64,000 nt of DNA from Variovorax sp. PBL-H6 (GTDB taxonomy: Bacteria; Pseudomonadota; Gammaproteobacteria; Burkholderiales; Burkholderiaceae_C). Positions within the stretch are counted from its first letter, which is position 1. Each line of letters starts with the position of its first letter. Under the pieces are notes generated by a model. It searched no databases. It had not been told where the DNA came from and saw nothing but the letters and a program-made list of their open reading frames with translations. Of this stretch, positions 27,482 through 35,181 are shown one piece after another. The stretch covers positions 868,001 through 932,000 of the forward strand of contig NZ_LR594659.1 of assembly GCF_901827155.1 (NCBI RefSeq). The letters are read 5' to 3'. The position numbers and the translations under genes are program-made.

Positions 27482-29617
27482 TTACTCGGATCGGTTCAGG
27501 CTCGCGAAGTCTGCGCCGCGTTCGACCAGCTCGACAAGCAGCGGCGACGGCTTCCAGAACAGCGGGTCTTCCTTGGCGAACTCGCGGATGTCGGCGAGCA
27601 CCTTCGGCAGGCCCACCGTGTCGGCGTACTTCATCGGCCCGCCGCGGTGCCGCGGAAAGCCGTAGCCGTAGAGGAAGGTCACGTCCACGTCCAGCGGGCG
27701 CAGCGCGATGCGCTGGTGCACGACGTTGGCGCCCTCGTTGATCATCGCGGCCATGTAGCGGCGCATGATCTCTTCGTCGGTGAAGGTGCGCGGCGTGATG
27801 CCGGCGCGCTGGCGCTCGGCGTCGACGATCGCCTCCACCTCCGGATCCGGCGTGCCGGTGCGCGCGCCCTCGGGGTACAGGTAATAGCCGCGGCCCGTCT
27901 TCTGGCCGAACCAGCCGCGCTCGCAGATGCGGTCGGCAATCTGCACGTAGCGCGCCTTCGGGTCGCGCGTGGCCGCCTTGCGCTTGCGCGTGGCCCAGCC
28001 GATGTCGCCACCGGCCAGGTCGGACACCTGGAAGGGCCCCATCGGGTAGCCGAAGTCGCGCACCGCCTTGTCGATCTGGTAGGGCGAGGCGCCGTCTTCC
28101 ATCATGTGGTCGGCCGCCTGGCGGTACACCGCGAGGATGCGGTTGCCGATGAAGCCGTCGCACACGCCAGCGCGCACCGGCGTCTTCTTCAGCTTCTTGG
28201 CCAGCTCGAAGCCGGTGGCGACCACGTCGGCGCTGACCTTCGCCGGCACCACGATCTCCAGCAGCTTCATGATGTTGGCCGGCGAGAAGAAATGCAGGCC
28301 CAGCACGTCGCCGGGGCGCGAGATGCTGGCCGCGATCTCGTCGATGTCGAGGTAGGAGGTGTTGGTCGCCAGCACCGCCCCTGGCTTGCACACGCGGTCG
28401 AGCTCGGCAAAGACGGCCTTCTTGACCGCCATGTCCTCGAACACGGCCTCCACCACGAGGTCGACGTTCGCGAGCGCGTCGTAGGCCGTCGAGCCCGAAA
28501 AGCGCGCCATCACCGCTGCCTTGCTCTCGGCCGTCATGCGGCCTTTCTGGACCAGGCCGTCGTACACCTTCTCGATGTGGGCGCGGCCGCGCGCGAGGCT
28601 GGGCTCGTCGCGCTCGATCATGGTCACCGGCAGGCCGGCATCGAGCATCGCGACCGCGATGCCCGCGCCCATGGTGCCGCCACCCACGATGCCGCAGGAT
28701 TCGATCGGGCGCGGCTTCGCCGCCTTGGTCTCGGGCGCTTTCAGCACTTCGCGCTCGGCGAAGAAGGCATGGATCAGGCCGGCGCGCTGCGGGCTGTCGA
28801 TGCACTGCAGGAAGAGCTTGCGCTCCAGCGCCATGCCTTCGTCGAAGGGCAACGTGAGCGCGGCCTCGACGGCTTCGACGATCTTCATCGGCGAGAACAG
28901 GCCGCGGCTTTTCTTCGCGGTCTCTGCGCGGGCCGCTTCGAGCGCGGCACGCTGCGCCTCCTTGTCGACCAAGGCCAGGGTCGCATCGCGCGAGCGGCGC
29001 AATGGCGACTTGAGCCTGATCAAATCGTGCGCAAGAGCCAGCCCTTCGGCCCGCGCATCCGCGCCGTTGCCGAGGCGATCGACCAGGCCCAGGTCCATCG
29101 CTTCCTGGGCGCCCACGTGGCGCCCGCTCAGCATCAGGTCCAGCGCCGCCTTCACGCCGATCAGCCGCGGCGCGCGCTGCGTGCCGCCGGAGCCGGGCAT
29201 CAGGCCCAGCTGCACCTCGGGAAGGCCCAGCTTGGCGGAAGGCGTGGCCAGGCGGTAGTGCGCCGACAGCGCGATCTCCAGGCCCCCGCCGAGCGCTGCG
29301 CCGTGGATGGCGGCGACCACCAGCTTCTTGCAAGCCTCGATGCGGCCGCAAACCTCGGGCAGCGAGGGCTGCTGCGGCGGCTTGCCGAACTCGCGGATGT
29401 CGGCACCGGCGATGAAGTTGCGGCCGGCGCCCACGAGCAGCACCGCGGCCACGGCGGCATCGGCCTCGGCCGCCTCGATGGCGGCCACGAGGCCGCGGCG
29501 CACGTCCACGCCCAGCGCATTGACGGGCGGGTTGTCGATGGTCACGACCAGCACATCGGCCTGGCGCTCGAAGCGGACGGGTTCGGGAACGGAAGAAGAA
29601 GTGGCGGTGGTGGCCAT
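27482..29617 (-). CDS. Fused enoyl-CoA hydratase / 3-hydroxyacyl-CoA dehydrogenase, PimF/FadB-like
   Basis: 711-residue multifunctional beta-oxidation enzyme. The N-terminal crotonase domain (about 15-290) has the oxyanion-hole segment AAIHGAALGGGLEIALSAHYRLA and the catalytic loop GLPEVQLGLMPGSGGTQR. The NAD domain starts with GIVGGGTMGAGIAVAM (about 305) and holds LGLHFFSPANIMKLLEIV with the catalytic His; two C-terminal helical repeats follow. ATG 29617 has GGAGAC upstream; an in-frame ATG at 29632 lacks such a signal. First gene of the reverse-strand beta-oxidation operon, divergent from a LysR gene across 153 nt. Confidence 0.92.
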   Translation of the reverse strand: MATTATSSSVPEPVRFERQADVLVVTIDNPPVNALGVDVRRGLVAAIEAAEADAAVAAVLLVGAGRNFIAGADIREFGKPPQQPSLPEVCGRIEACKKLVVAAIHGAALGGGLEIALSAHYRLATPSAKLGLPEVQLGLMPGSGGTQRAPRLIGVKAALDLMLSGRHVGAQEAMDLGLVDRLGNGADARAEGLALAHDLIRLKSPLRRSRDATLALVDKEAQRAALEAARAETAKKSRGLFSPMKIVEAVEAALTLPFDEGMALERKLFLQCIDSPQRAGLIHAFFAEREVLKAPETKAAKPRPIESCGIVGGGTMGAGIAVAMLDAGLPVTMIERDEPSLARGRAHIEKVYDGLVQKGRMTAESKAAVMARFSGSTAYDALANVDLVVEAVFEDMAVKKAVFAELDRVCKPGAVLATNTSYLDIDEIAASISRPGDVLGLHFFSPANIMKLLEIVVPAKVSADVVATGFELAKKLKKTPVRAGVCDGFIGNRILAVYRQAADHMMEDGASPYQIDKAVRDFGYPMGPFQVSDLAGGDIGWATRKRKAATRDPKARYVQIADRICERGWFGQKTGRGYYLYPEGARTGTPDPEVEAIVDAERQRAGITPRTFTDEEIMRRYMAAMINEGANVVHQRIALRPLDVDVTFLYGYGFPRHRGGPMKYADTVGLPKVLADIREFAKEDPLFWKPSPLLVELVERGADFASLNRSE

Positions 29618-29711
29618 GTGGAGTGTCTCCATGGGAGCGAACCTGTGCCGGCTCGCGGGGAAAAGGCGGAAAAACGGCGGTAACCCAGCATTCTTGGTCA
29701 GCGCTCGCGCT

Positions 29712-29758
29712 TTGACAATTGCCTGGGCTGTTGACAGACTGTCAAAGAATCTTTGACA
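29712..29758. promoter_or_regulatory. TTGACA/TGTCAA palindrome and repeats in the divergent promoter region
   Basis: A perfect 15-bp palindrome TTGACAG-A-CTGTCAA at 29731-29745 flanked by further TTGACA copies at 29712 and 29753, all on the plus strand. It sits between the beta-oxidation operon and its divergent LysR gene, where a LysR protein would bind. TTGACA could also act as a -35 hexamer, so operator and promoter roles cannot be separated by eye. Confidence 0.55.
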
Positions 29759-29770
29759 GAATGCCGCCAC

Positions 29771-30670
29771 ATGGATTTGCAGTCGCTGACCCTGCTGGTC
29801 GAGATCCTCGATGCCGGCAACCTGAGCGCCGCCGCGCGCCGGCTCAAGATGAGCCGCGCCAACGTCAGCTACCACCTGAACCAGCTGGAGCGCTCGGTCG
29901 GTGCCCAGCTCGTGCGCCGCACCACGCGCCGCGCCGAGGCCACCGAGATCGGGCAGCGGCTCTACCAGCACGGCCTGGCGATCCAGAGCGAGCTGCAGGC
30001 CGCGCGCGAATCCGCCTCGGCGCTGGGGCAGGGGCTGGTGGGCCGGGTGCGGCTCAGTGTGCCCAGCGGCTACGGGCAATTGGTGATGTCCGACTGGCTG
30101 ATCGACTTCAAGCGGCTCTATCCCGGCATCGTGCTCGACGTGCTGTTCGAGAACCGCATCGAGGACCTGTTGCGCGACGAGGTCGACATCGCGGTCCGCG
30201 TGATTCCCGAGCCGCCGCAGAACCTGGTCGCGCGCGCGCTCGGCCCGGTGCGCTACGTGGCTTGCGCCTCGCGCGCCTACGCGCAGGAACACGCCCTGCC
30301 CACGCAGCTCGACCAGCTGAGCAGCGCGCCGGTCGTGACCGCGGCCGTGATCGGCAGGCAGCTGCGCATGTCGGCCTACCAGGGCGAGGAGCGGCGCGAG
30401 GTGGTGCTCGAGCCGACGCTGATCTCGGAGAACTTCCTGTTCCTGCGCCAGGCGATCCTCGCCGGACTCGGCATCGGGCTGGTGCCCGACTACGTGGTGC
30501 AGGAGGACGTCCGGCGCGGCGAGGTGCTGACCACGCTGGACGACTGGCGGCTCAGCATCTTCGGCACGCAGATGTTCATGCTGTACATGCCGAATCGGCA
30601 GCACACGAGGGCGACCCGGACCTTCATCGAGTTCATCCTGGAGCGGGCGCGGGGGATGCCCGCGGCGTGA
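29771..30670 (+). CDS. LysR-family regulator, divergent from the beta-oxidation operon
   Basis: 299-residue LysR protein. The helix-turn-helix lies in residues 1-60 (LVEILDAGNLSAAARRLKMSRANVSYHLNQLERSVGAQL), followed by an effector-binding domain. ATG 29771 is chosen because it gives the standard LysR N terminus MDLQSLTLLVEIL; the earlier ATG at 29753 falls inside the promoter repeats. Its location next to the divergent operon makes it the obvious candidate regulator. The effector is unknown. Confidence 0.85.
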   Translation: MDLQSLTLLVEILDAGNLSAAARRLKMSRANVSYHLNQLERSVGAQLVRRTTRRAEATEIGQRLYQHGLAIQSELQAARESASALGQGLVGRVRLSVPSGYGQLVMSDWLIDFKRLYPGIVLDVLFENRIEDLLRDEVDIAVRVIPEPPQNLVARALGPVRYVACASRAYAQEHALPTQLDQLSSAPVVTAAVIGRQLRMSAYQGEERREVVLEPTLISENFLFLRQAILAGLGIGLVPDYVVQEDVRRGEVLTTLDDWRLSIFGTQMFMLYMPNRQHTRATRTFIEFILERARGMPAA

Positions 30671-30737
30671 GCTCGGTGCCGGTGGCCGTCCGTGCGCGCG
30701 GGCTGGCTCGCCGAGCACGTCATGCTCCCGCTCGCGT

Positions 30738-31646
30738 TCAGGTCGACCTCGGCAGCAGCGCCGGCACCAGTTGCCGGTCCAGCTGCTTGCCCCACCACTG
30801 CAGCGCCTTTCCCTTCGCGCCGGTCTTCCACGCCAGCCAGAAGGCCTCGGGCGCGCGCGGCTCCTCGGTCTGCAGCTCGACCAGCGCGCCGCGCTTCAGT
30901 TCGCCCCCGATGCAGGCCCGCGGCAGGAATCCGTGCCCCAGGCCTGCAACCTGGCAGGCGATCTTCGCGGCGATGCTCGGTACGGCAATGCGGTGCTGGC
31001 CGGCGAGCAGCCCGACGGTGCGGTCGGAGAGGGTGCGTGCGCTGTCGCTCACCACGATGGCGTTGTGTTCCAGCAGGTCGGCTCGATGCACAGGCCGGTC
31101 GAGCCGGGTCAGCGGATGCGTGGGGGCAACGCAGAAGGCGAAATCGAGGCTGCCCACCATCACCGCCTGGTAGCCACCGCCGGCGGGCCCTTCGCCCGCG
31201 GCAACGACGATGTCGGCCCGCCCTTCGCGCAATGCCTCCCAGCAGCCGTTGAGCGCCTCGCACCCGATGCGCAGCCGCGTTCCGCAGCGCAACGCCTCGA
31301 ACGCGCGGATGTCGTCCATCAGTGCCTGCGTGGGAATCAGCGAATCGTGCACCAGCCGCAACTCGGACTCGAACCCGGTGGCGATCTGCCGCATGCGCGA
31401 TTCGAGATCGCTCGCAGCGCCAAGCAGCCAACGGCCTTCCTTGAGCATTTCCTTGCCGGCCGGAGTGAGGGTCACGCGCGGCCCGTTGCGCACGAACAGC
31501 GGCATGCCGAGCTGCTGCTCGAGCTTGCCCACCGCGTAGGAGATGGTCGAAGGCACCTTGTTCAGGCGCGCGCCGGCGGCGGCGAAGGAGCCGTGGTGCG
31601 CGATGGCGTCCACGAGTTCGATGGCTTCGAGGCTGAGTCTGAGCAA
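30738..31646 (-). CDS. LysR-family regulator, divergent from the YcaC-XapX-amidohydrolase operon
   Basis: 302-residue LysR protein; helix-turn-helix in LVDAIAHHGSFAAAGARLNKVPSTISYAVGKLEQQLG. The start codon is a TTG at 31646 with AAGGA seven bases upstream; no ATG gives a complete N terminus in this frame. The DNA between it and the divergent operon carries a 27-bp perfect palindrome (31664-31690), a likely binding site. It is tail-to-tail with the previous LysR gene. Confidence 0.85.
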   Translation of the reverse strand: MLRLSLEAIELVDAIAHHGSFAAAGARLNKVPSTISYAVGKLEQQLGMPLFVRNGPRVTLTPAGKEMLKEGRWLLGAASDLESRMRQIATGFESELRLVHDSLIPTQALMDDIRAFEALRCGTRLRIGCEALNGCWEALREGRADIVVAAGEGPAGGGYQAVMVGSLDFAFCVAPTHPLTRLDRPVHRADLLEHNAIVVSDSARTLSDRTVGLLAGQHRIAVPSIAAKIACQVAGLGHGFLPRACIGGELKRGALVELQTEEPRAPEAFWLAWKTGAKGKALQWWGKQLDRQLVPALLPRST

Positions 31647-31663
31647 GGGCGGGTCCTTGGAAA

Positions 31664-31690
31664 TCGATCATCGAAAAATTCGATGATCGA
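31664..31690. promoter_or_regulatory. 27-bp palindrome, candidate LysR operator
   Basis: TCGATCATCGAA and TTCGATGATCGA, perfect 12-bp arms around AAA. It begins 18 nt from the LysR start codon and lies 150 nt from the YcaC-like start. Such long perfect dyads are rare in this window. Confidence 0.7.
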
Positions 31691-31839
31691 AAGGCAAAAA
31701 TTTCGTCGATAGGCTTCACTGAACCAATGATGATTCAGTCATGGCTCGGAGGCATGTTCTCCGTCTCATTGTGAATCAGATCGAACACAGCATCGACACC
31801 CAAGCGCAGTTTTCTTCAAGCCAACCCACGGAGAGCCTC

Positions 31840-32493
31840 ATGTCCATCCAAGCCACCCCCACCCCCGGCGCGAAGCTGCTGACCCCCGCCGACCACACGC
31901 TGGTCATGATCGACTTCCAGTCGCAGATGGCGTTTGCCACACACTCGATCGACGCAGTCAACCTGCGCAACAACGCCGCCCTCGTGGCTCACGCGGCCGC
32001 AGGCTTCGGTGTCTCCACCATCCTCACGACGGTCGCCGAGAAGAGCTTTTCAGGCCCGATGTTCAGCGAGATCACCGAGGCCTTCCCGGGCCAGAAGATG
32101 CTCGACCGCACCTCGATGAACACCTGGGAAGATGCGGCGGTGATCAGGCGCATCAACGAAATCGGCAAGCCGCGCATCGTGCTCGCGGGCCTGTGGACCG
32201 GCGTGTGCATCGTCGGGCCGGCGCTCTCGGCCATCGACCAGGGCTTCGAGGTGTTCGTGATTGCCGACGCCTGCGGCGACGTGTCCGCCGAGGCGCACAA
32301 CCGCGCCATGGACCGCATGGTGCAGGCCGGCGCGCAGCCGATGACCTCGCTGCAATATCTGCTGGAGTTGCAGCGGGACTGGGCCCGCAGCGACACCTAC
32401 GAGCTGACCACCGGCATCGCCAGGAAGTTCGGCGGCGCCTACGGCCTGGGCGTAACCTACGCCAAGACCATGTTCGGCGCGCACGAAGGCTGA
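31840..32493 (+). CDS. Isochorismatase-family hydrolase, YcaC-like
   Basis: 217-residue cysteine hydrolase. Asp in VMIDFQ, a Lys in VAEKSF and the nucleophile Cys in GLWTGVCIVGPALSA form the isochorismatase triad, and the style (VCIVGPALSAIDQGFEVFVIADACG) matches YcaC, an octameric hydrolase of uncertain substrate. ATG 31840 follows GGAGAG; an upstream in-frame ATG (31741) would start within the promoter region. First gene of a five-gene operon. Confidence 0.87.
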   Translation: MSIQATPTPGAKLLTPADHTLVMIDFQSQMAFATHSIDAVNLRNNAALVAHAAAGFGVSTILTTVAEKSFSGPMFSEITEAFPGQKMLDRTSMNTWEDAAVIRRINEIGKPRIVLAGLWTGVCIVGPALSAIDQGFEVFVIADACGDVSAEAHNRAMDRMVQAGAQPMTSLQYLLELQRDWARSDTYELTTGIARKFGGAYGLGVTYAKTMFGAHEG

Positions 32494-32507
32494 ACGGGCG
32501 CGTTCCG

Positions 32508-32783
32508 ATGAAGCCCTATGTCCTGTCGCTTGCGCTGGGCCTCCTGGTCGGCGTGATCTACGCGCTCTTCCAGGTGCGCTCCCCGGCGCCGCCGGTGATC
32601 GCCCTGGTGGGGCTTTTCGGAATCCTGCTCGGCGAGCAGATTCCGCCGCTCATCAAGAGCGCGTTCAAGACCGAGTCCACCGCCACCTCGTGGCTGCGGC
32701 ACCAGGTCAAGCCGCACGTGTTCGGCGAGCTGCCGCAATGCGCCAAGGCCGATCCGGCCGCCACGCCCGCGAAGCCAACATGA
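32508..32783 (+). CDS. XapX-domain small membrane protein (DUF1427)
   Basis: 91 residues. Two hydrophobic helices (LSLALGLLVGVIYALF and VIALVGLFGILLGEQI) with the XapX-type RSPAPPVIALVGLFGILLGE between and around them, then a polar C-terminal tail of about 40 residues. The domain has no assigned biochemical function. It starts 14 nt after the hydrolase and its stop overlaps the next start codon (ATGA). Confidence 0.82.
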   Translation: MKPYVLSLALGLLVGVIYALFQVRSPAPPVIALVGLFGILLGEQIPPLIKSAFKTESTATSWLRHQVKPHVFGELPQCAKADPAATPAKPT

Positions 32784-34780
32784 GCGACTCGTCCTTCGAC
32801 GCGCAACGCCGCCGGCTCTGCCTCGGTACGCTCGGCGCCGCGCTTGCCGGTTCCGCACCGGCCCAACCCCATCCATCGAGGCCACCCGACATGGCAGGCA
32901 CCACCGCCCCCCAACTGATCCTTCACAACGGCCGCTTCACCACGCTGGACCGCGCCAACCCGGTGGCCGATGCCGTGGCCATCACGGACGGGCGCTTCAC
33001 CCGCGTGGGCCGCGGCGAGGACATCCTGCCGCTGGCGGACGGCAGCACACGGCGCATCGACCTGCAGGGCCGGCGCGTGCTGCCGGGCTTGATCGACAAC
33101 CACCTCCACATCATTCGCGGCGGTCTCAACTTCAACCTCGAGTTGCGCTGGGACGGCGTGCGCAGCCTGGCCGATGCCATGGCGATGCTGAGGCGCCAGG
33201 TCGCGATCACGCCGGCGCCGCAATGGGTGCGGGTGGTGGGCGGCTTCACCGAGCACCAGTTCGTTGAAAAGCGCCTGCCGACCATTGATGAACTCAATGC
33301 GGCAGCGCCCGACACGCCGGTGTTCCTGCTGCACCTGTACGACCGCGCGCTGCTCAACGGCGCGGCGCTGCGGGCGGTGGGCTACACCAAGGACACGCCC
33401 GCGCCGCCCGGCGGAGAGATCGTGCGCGATGCTGCCGGCAACCCGACCGGCCTGCTGCTCGCCAAGCCCAATGCGAGCATCCTCTATGCCACGCTGGCCA
33501 AGGGCCCCAAGCTGCCTTTCGACTACCAGCTCAACTCGACGCGCCACTTCATGCGCGAGCTCAACCGCCTCGGCATGACCGGGGCGATCGACGCAGGCGG
33601 CGGCTTCCAGAACTTCCCCGAGGACTACCAGGTGATCCAGCAGCTGGCCGATGCCGGCCAGCTCACGATCCGCCTGGCCTACAACCTGTTCACGCAAAAG
33701 CCCAAGCAGGAAAAGCAGGACTTCCTCGACTGGACCGCCACGTCGAAGTACAAGCAGGGCGACGACTACTTTCGCCACAACGGCGCGGGCGAGATGCTGG
33801 TCTTCTCGGCCGCCGACTTCGAGGACTTCCGCCAGCCGCGACCCGACATGGCGCCCGAGATGGAAGGCGAGCTCGAGGAAGTGGTGCGCGTGCTGGTGCA
33901 GAACAAGTGGCCGTGGCGCCTGCATGCCACCTATGACGAGACCATCGACCGCGCGCTCGACGTGTTCGAGAAGGTCGACCGGGACACGCCGCTCGCGGGC
34001 CTGAACTGGTTCTTCGACCATTGCGAGACCATCTCCGAAAGATCGATCGACCGCATCGCGGCGCTCGGCGGCGGCATCGCGGTGCAGCACCGCATGGCCT
34101 ACCAGGGCGAATACTTCGTCGAGCGCTACGGCGCCGGCGCGGCAGAGGCGACGCCGCCGGTCAAGCGCATGCTCGAAAGTGGCGTGAAGGTGTCCGCGGG
34201 CACCGACGCCACGCGCGTCGCTTCGTACAACCCGTGGGTATCGCTCTCGTGGCTGGTCACGGGCAAGACCGTCGGCGGCATGCAGCTCTATCCGCAGCGC
34301 AACTGCCTCGACCGCGAGGCTGCCCTTCGCATGTGGACCGAGAACGTCACCTGGTTCTCGAACGAGGTGGGCAAGAAGGGCCGCATCGAAGCCGGCATGC
34401 TCGCCGACCTGATGGTGCCCGACCGCGACTTCTTCAACTGCCCGGAATCGGAGATTGCCGATACCACGGCGCTCCTGACCCTGGTCGGTGGCAAGGTGGT
34501 GTATGCCGCAGGGCCATTCCAGCCGCACGACGAGGGCGCGCCGCCGCCGGCCATGCCCGACTGGTCGCCGGTGCGCAGCTTCGGTGGCTATGCCGGCTGG
34601 GGCAACGCCGAGGGCGCGCCGCTGCAGAACGCCAGGCGCCACGCAGCCATGTCCTGTGCCTGTGCCAACAACTGCAGCGTGCATGGCCACCAGCACGCGA
34701 CGGCCTGGAGCAGCAAGCTGCCGATTGCCGACTTGAAGAGCTTCTGGGGTGCGCTGGGCTGCGCCTGCTGGGCGGTGTGA
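32780..34780 (+). CDS. Secreted amidohydrolase, YtcJ-like, with Cys/His-rich tail
   Basis: 666-residue metal-dependent amidohydrolase of the amidohydrolase-3 group. The N terminus QRRRLCLGTLGAALAGSAPA resembles a twin-arginine signal peptide. The metal-binding NHLHII follows strand one (GLIDNHLH), further His/Asp ligands are in DHCETI and SAGTDATR. Unusual is the end: Cys626, Cys628, Cys632, His635, His637 and His639, then Cys661 and Cys663 in the last ten residues, a possible second metal site. Reaction and substrate are unknown. Coupled to both neighbours by overlapping start/stop codons. Confidence 0.82.
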   Translation: MSDSSFDAQRRRLCLGTLGAALAGSAPAQPHPSRPPDMAGTTAPQLILHNGRFTTLDRANPVADAVAITDGRFTRVGRGEDILPLADGSTRRIDLQGRRVLPGLIDNHLHIIRGGLNFNLELRWDGVRSLADAMAMLRRQVAITPAPQWVRVVGGFTEHQFVEKRLPTIDELNAAAPDTPVFLLHLYDRALLNGAALRAVGYTKDTPAPPGGEIVRDAAGNPTGLLLAKPNASILYATLAKGPKLPFDYQLNSTRHFMRELNRLGMTGAIDAGGGFQNFPEDYQVIQQLADAGQLTIRLAYNLFTQKPKQEKQDFLDWTATSKYKQGDDYFRHNGAGEMLVFSAADFEDFRQPRPDMAPEMEGELEEVVRVLVQNKWPWRLHATYDETIDRALDVFEKVDRDTPLAGLNWFFDHCETISERSIDRIAALGGGIAVQHRMAYQGEYFVERYGAGAAEATPPVKRMLESGVKVSAGTDATRVASYNPWVSLSWLVTGKTVGGMQLYPQRNCLDREAALRMWTENVTWFSNEVGKKGRIEAGMLADLMVPDRDFFNCPESEIADTTALLTLVGGKVVYAAGPFQPHDEGAPPPAMPDWSPVRSFGGYAGWGNAEGAPLQNARRHAAMSCACANNCSVHGHQHATAWSSKLPIADLKSFWGALGCACWAV

Positions 34781-35181
34781 TGGCAGCGCGCTGGACCACC
34801 TCACCCGCAGTGCGCTGGGTCGCCTTGCTGCTGCTGTGCGCGGCCTACCTGCAGGGCGGGCTGAACAAGGCCATGGACTTCAACGCGGCCATCGCCGAAA
34901 TGAACCACTTCGGTCTGTCGCCGGCCGCGCCAATGGCGGTGGCCGTCATCGTGCTCGAACTGGGCGCCTCGGCGCTCATCCTCACGGGCTTCCTGCGTTG
35001 GCTCGGTGCGCTGGCGCTGGGCGGCTTCACGCTGCTCGCGACCTTCGTCGCGCTGCGCTTCTGGGAAATGCCGCAGCCCGGGCGCTTCATGGCGGCCAAC
35101 TCCTTCTTCGAGCATCTGGGACTGGTCGGCGGCTTTCTGCTCGTGGCCTGGTTCGACCTGAAAGCGCGTACCCATGACTGA
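34780..35181 (+). CDS. DoxX-family membrane protein
   Basis: 133 residues with four hydrophobic helices and the DoxX-like GGLNKAMDFNAAIAEMNHFGL after helix one and FFEHLGLVGGFLLVAW at the end. DoxX proteins are membrane components often near oxidoreductases; their roles differ and none is assigned here. Start overlaps the amidohydrolase stop, and its 3' end overlaps the MFS gene by 8 nt. Confidence 0.83.
   Translation: MAARWTTSPAVRWVALLLLCAAYLQGGLNKAMDFNAAIAEMNHFGLSPAAPMAVAVIVLELGASALILTGFLRWLGALALGGFTLLATFVALRFWEMPQPGRFMAANSFFEHLGLVGGFLLVAWFDLKARTHD

Noticed and set aside
26261..29683. A very long open frame (about 1140 codons) on the strand opposite the beta-oxidation genes
   Set aside because: Explained by codon bias of GC-rich DNA; the opposite strand has three well-conserved enzymes and the frame shows no domain.
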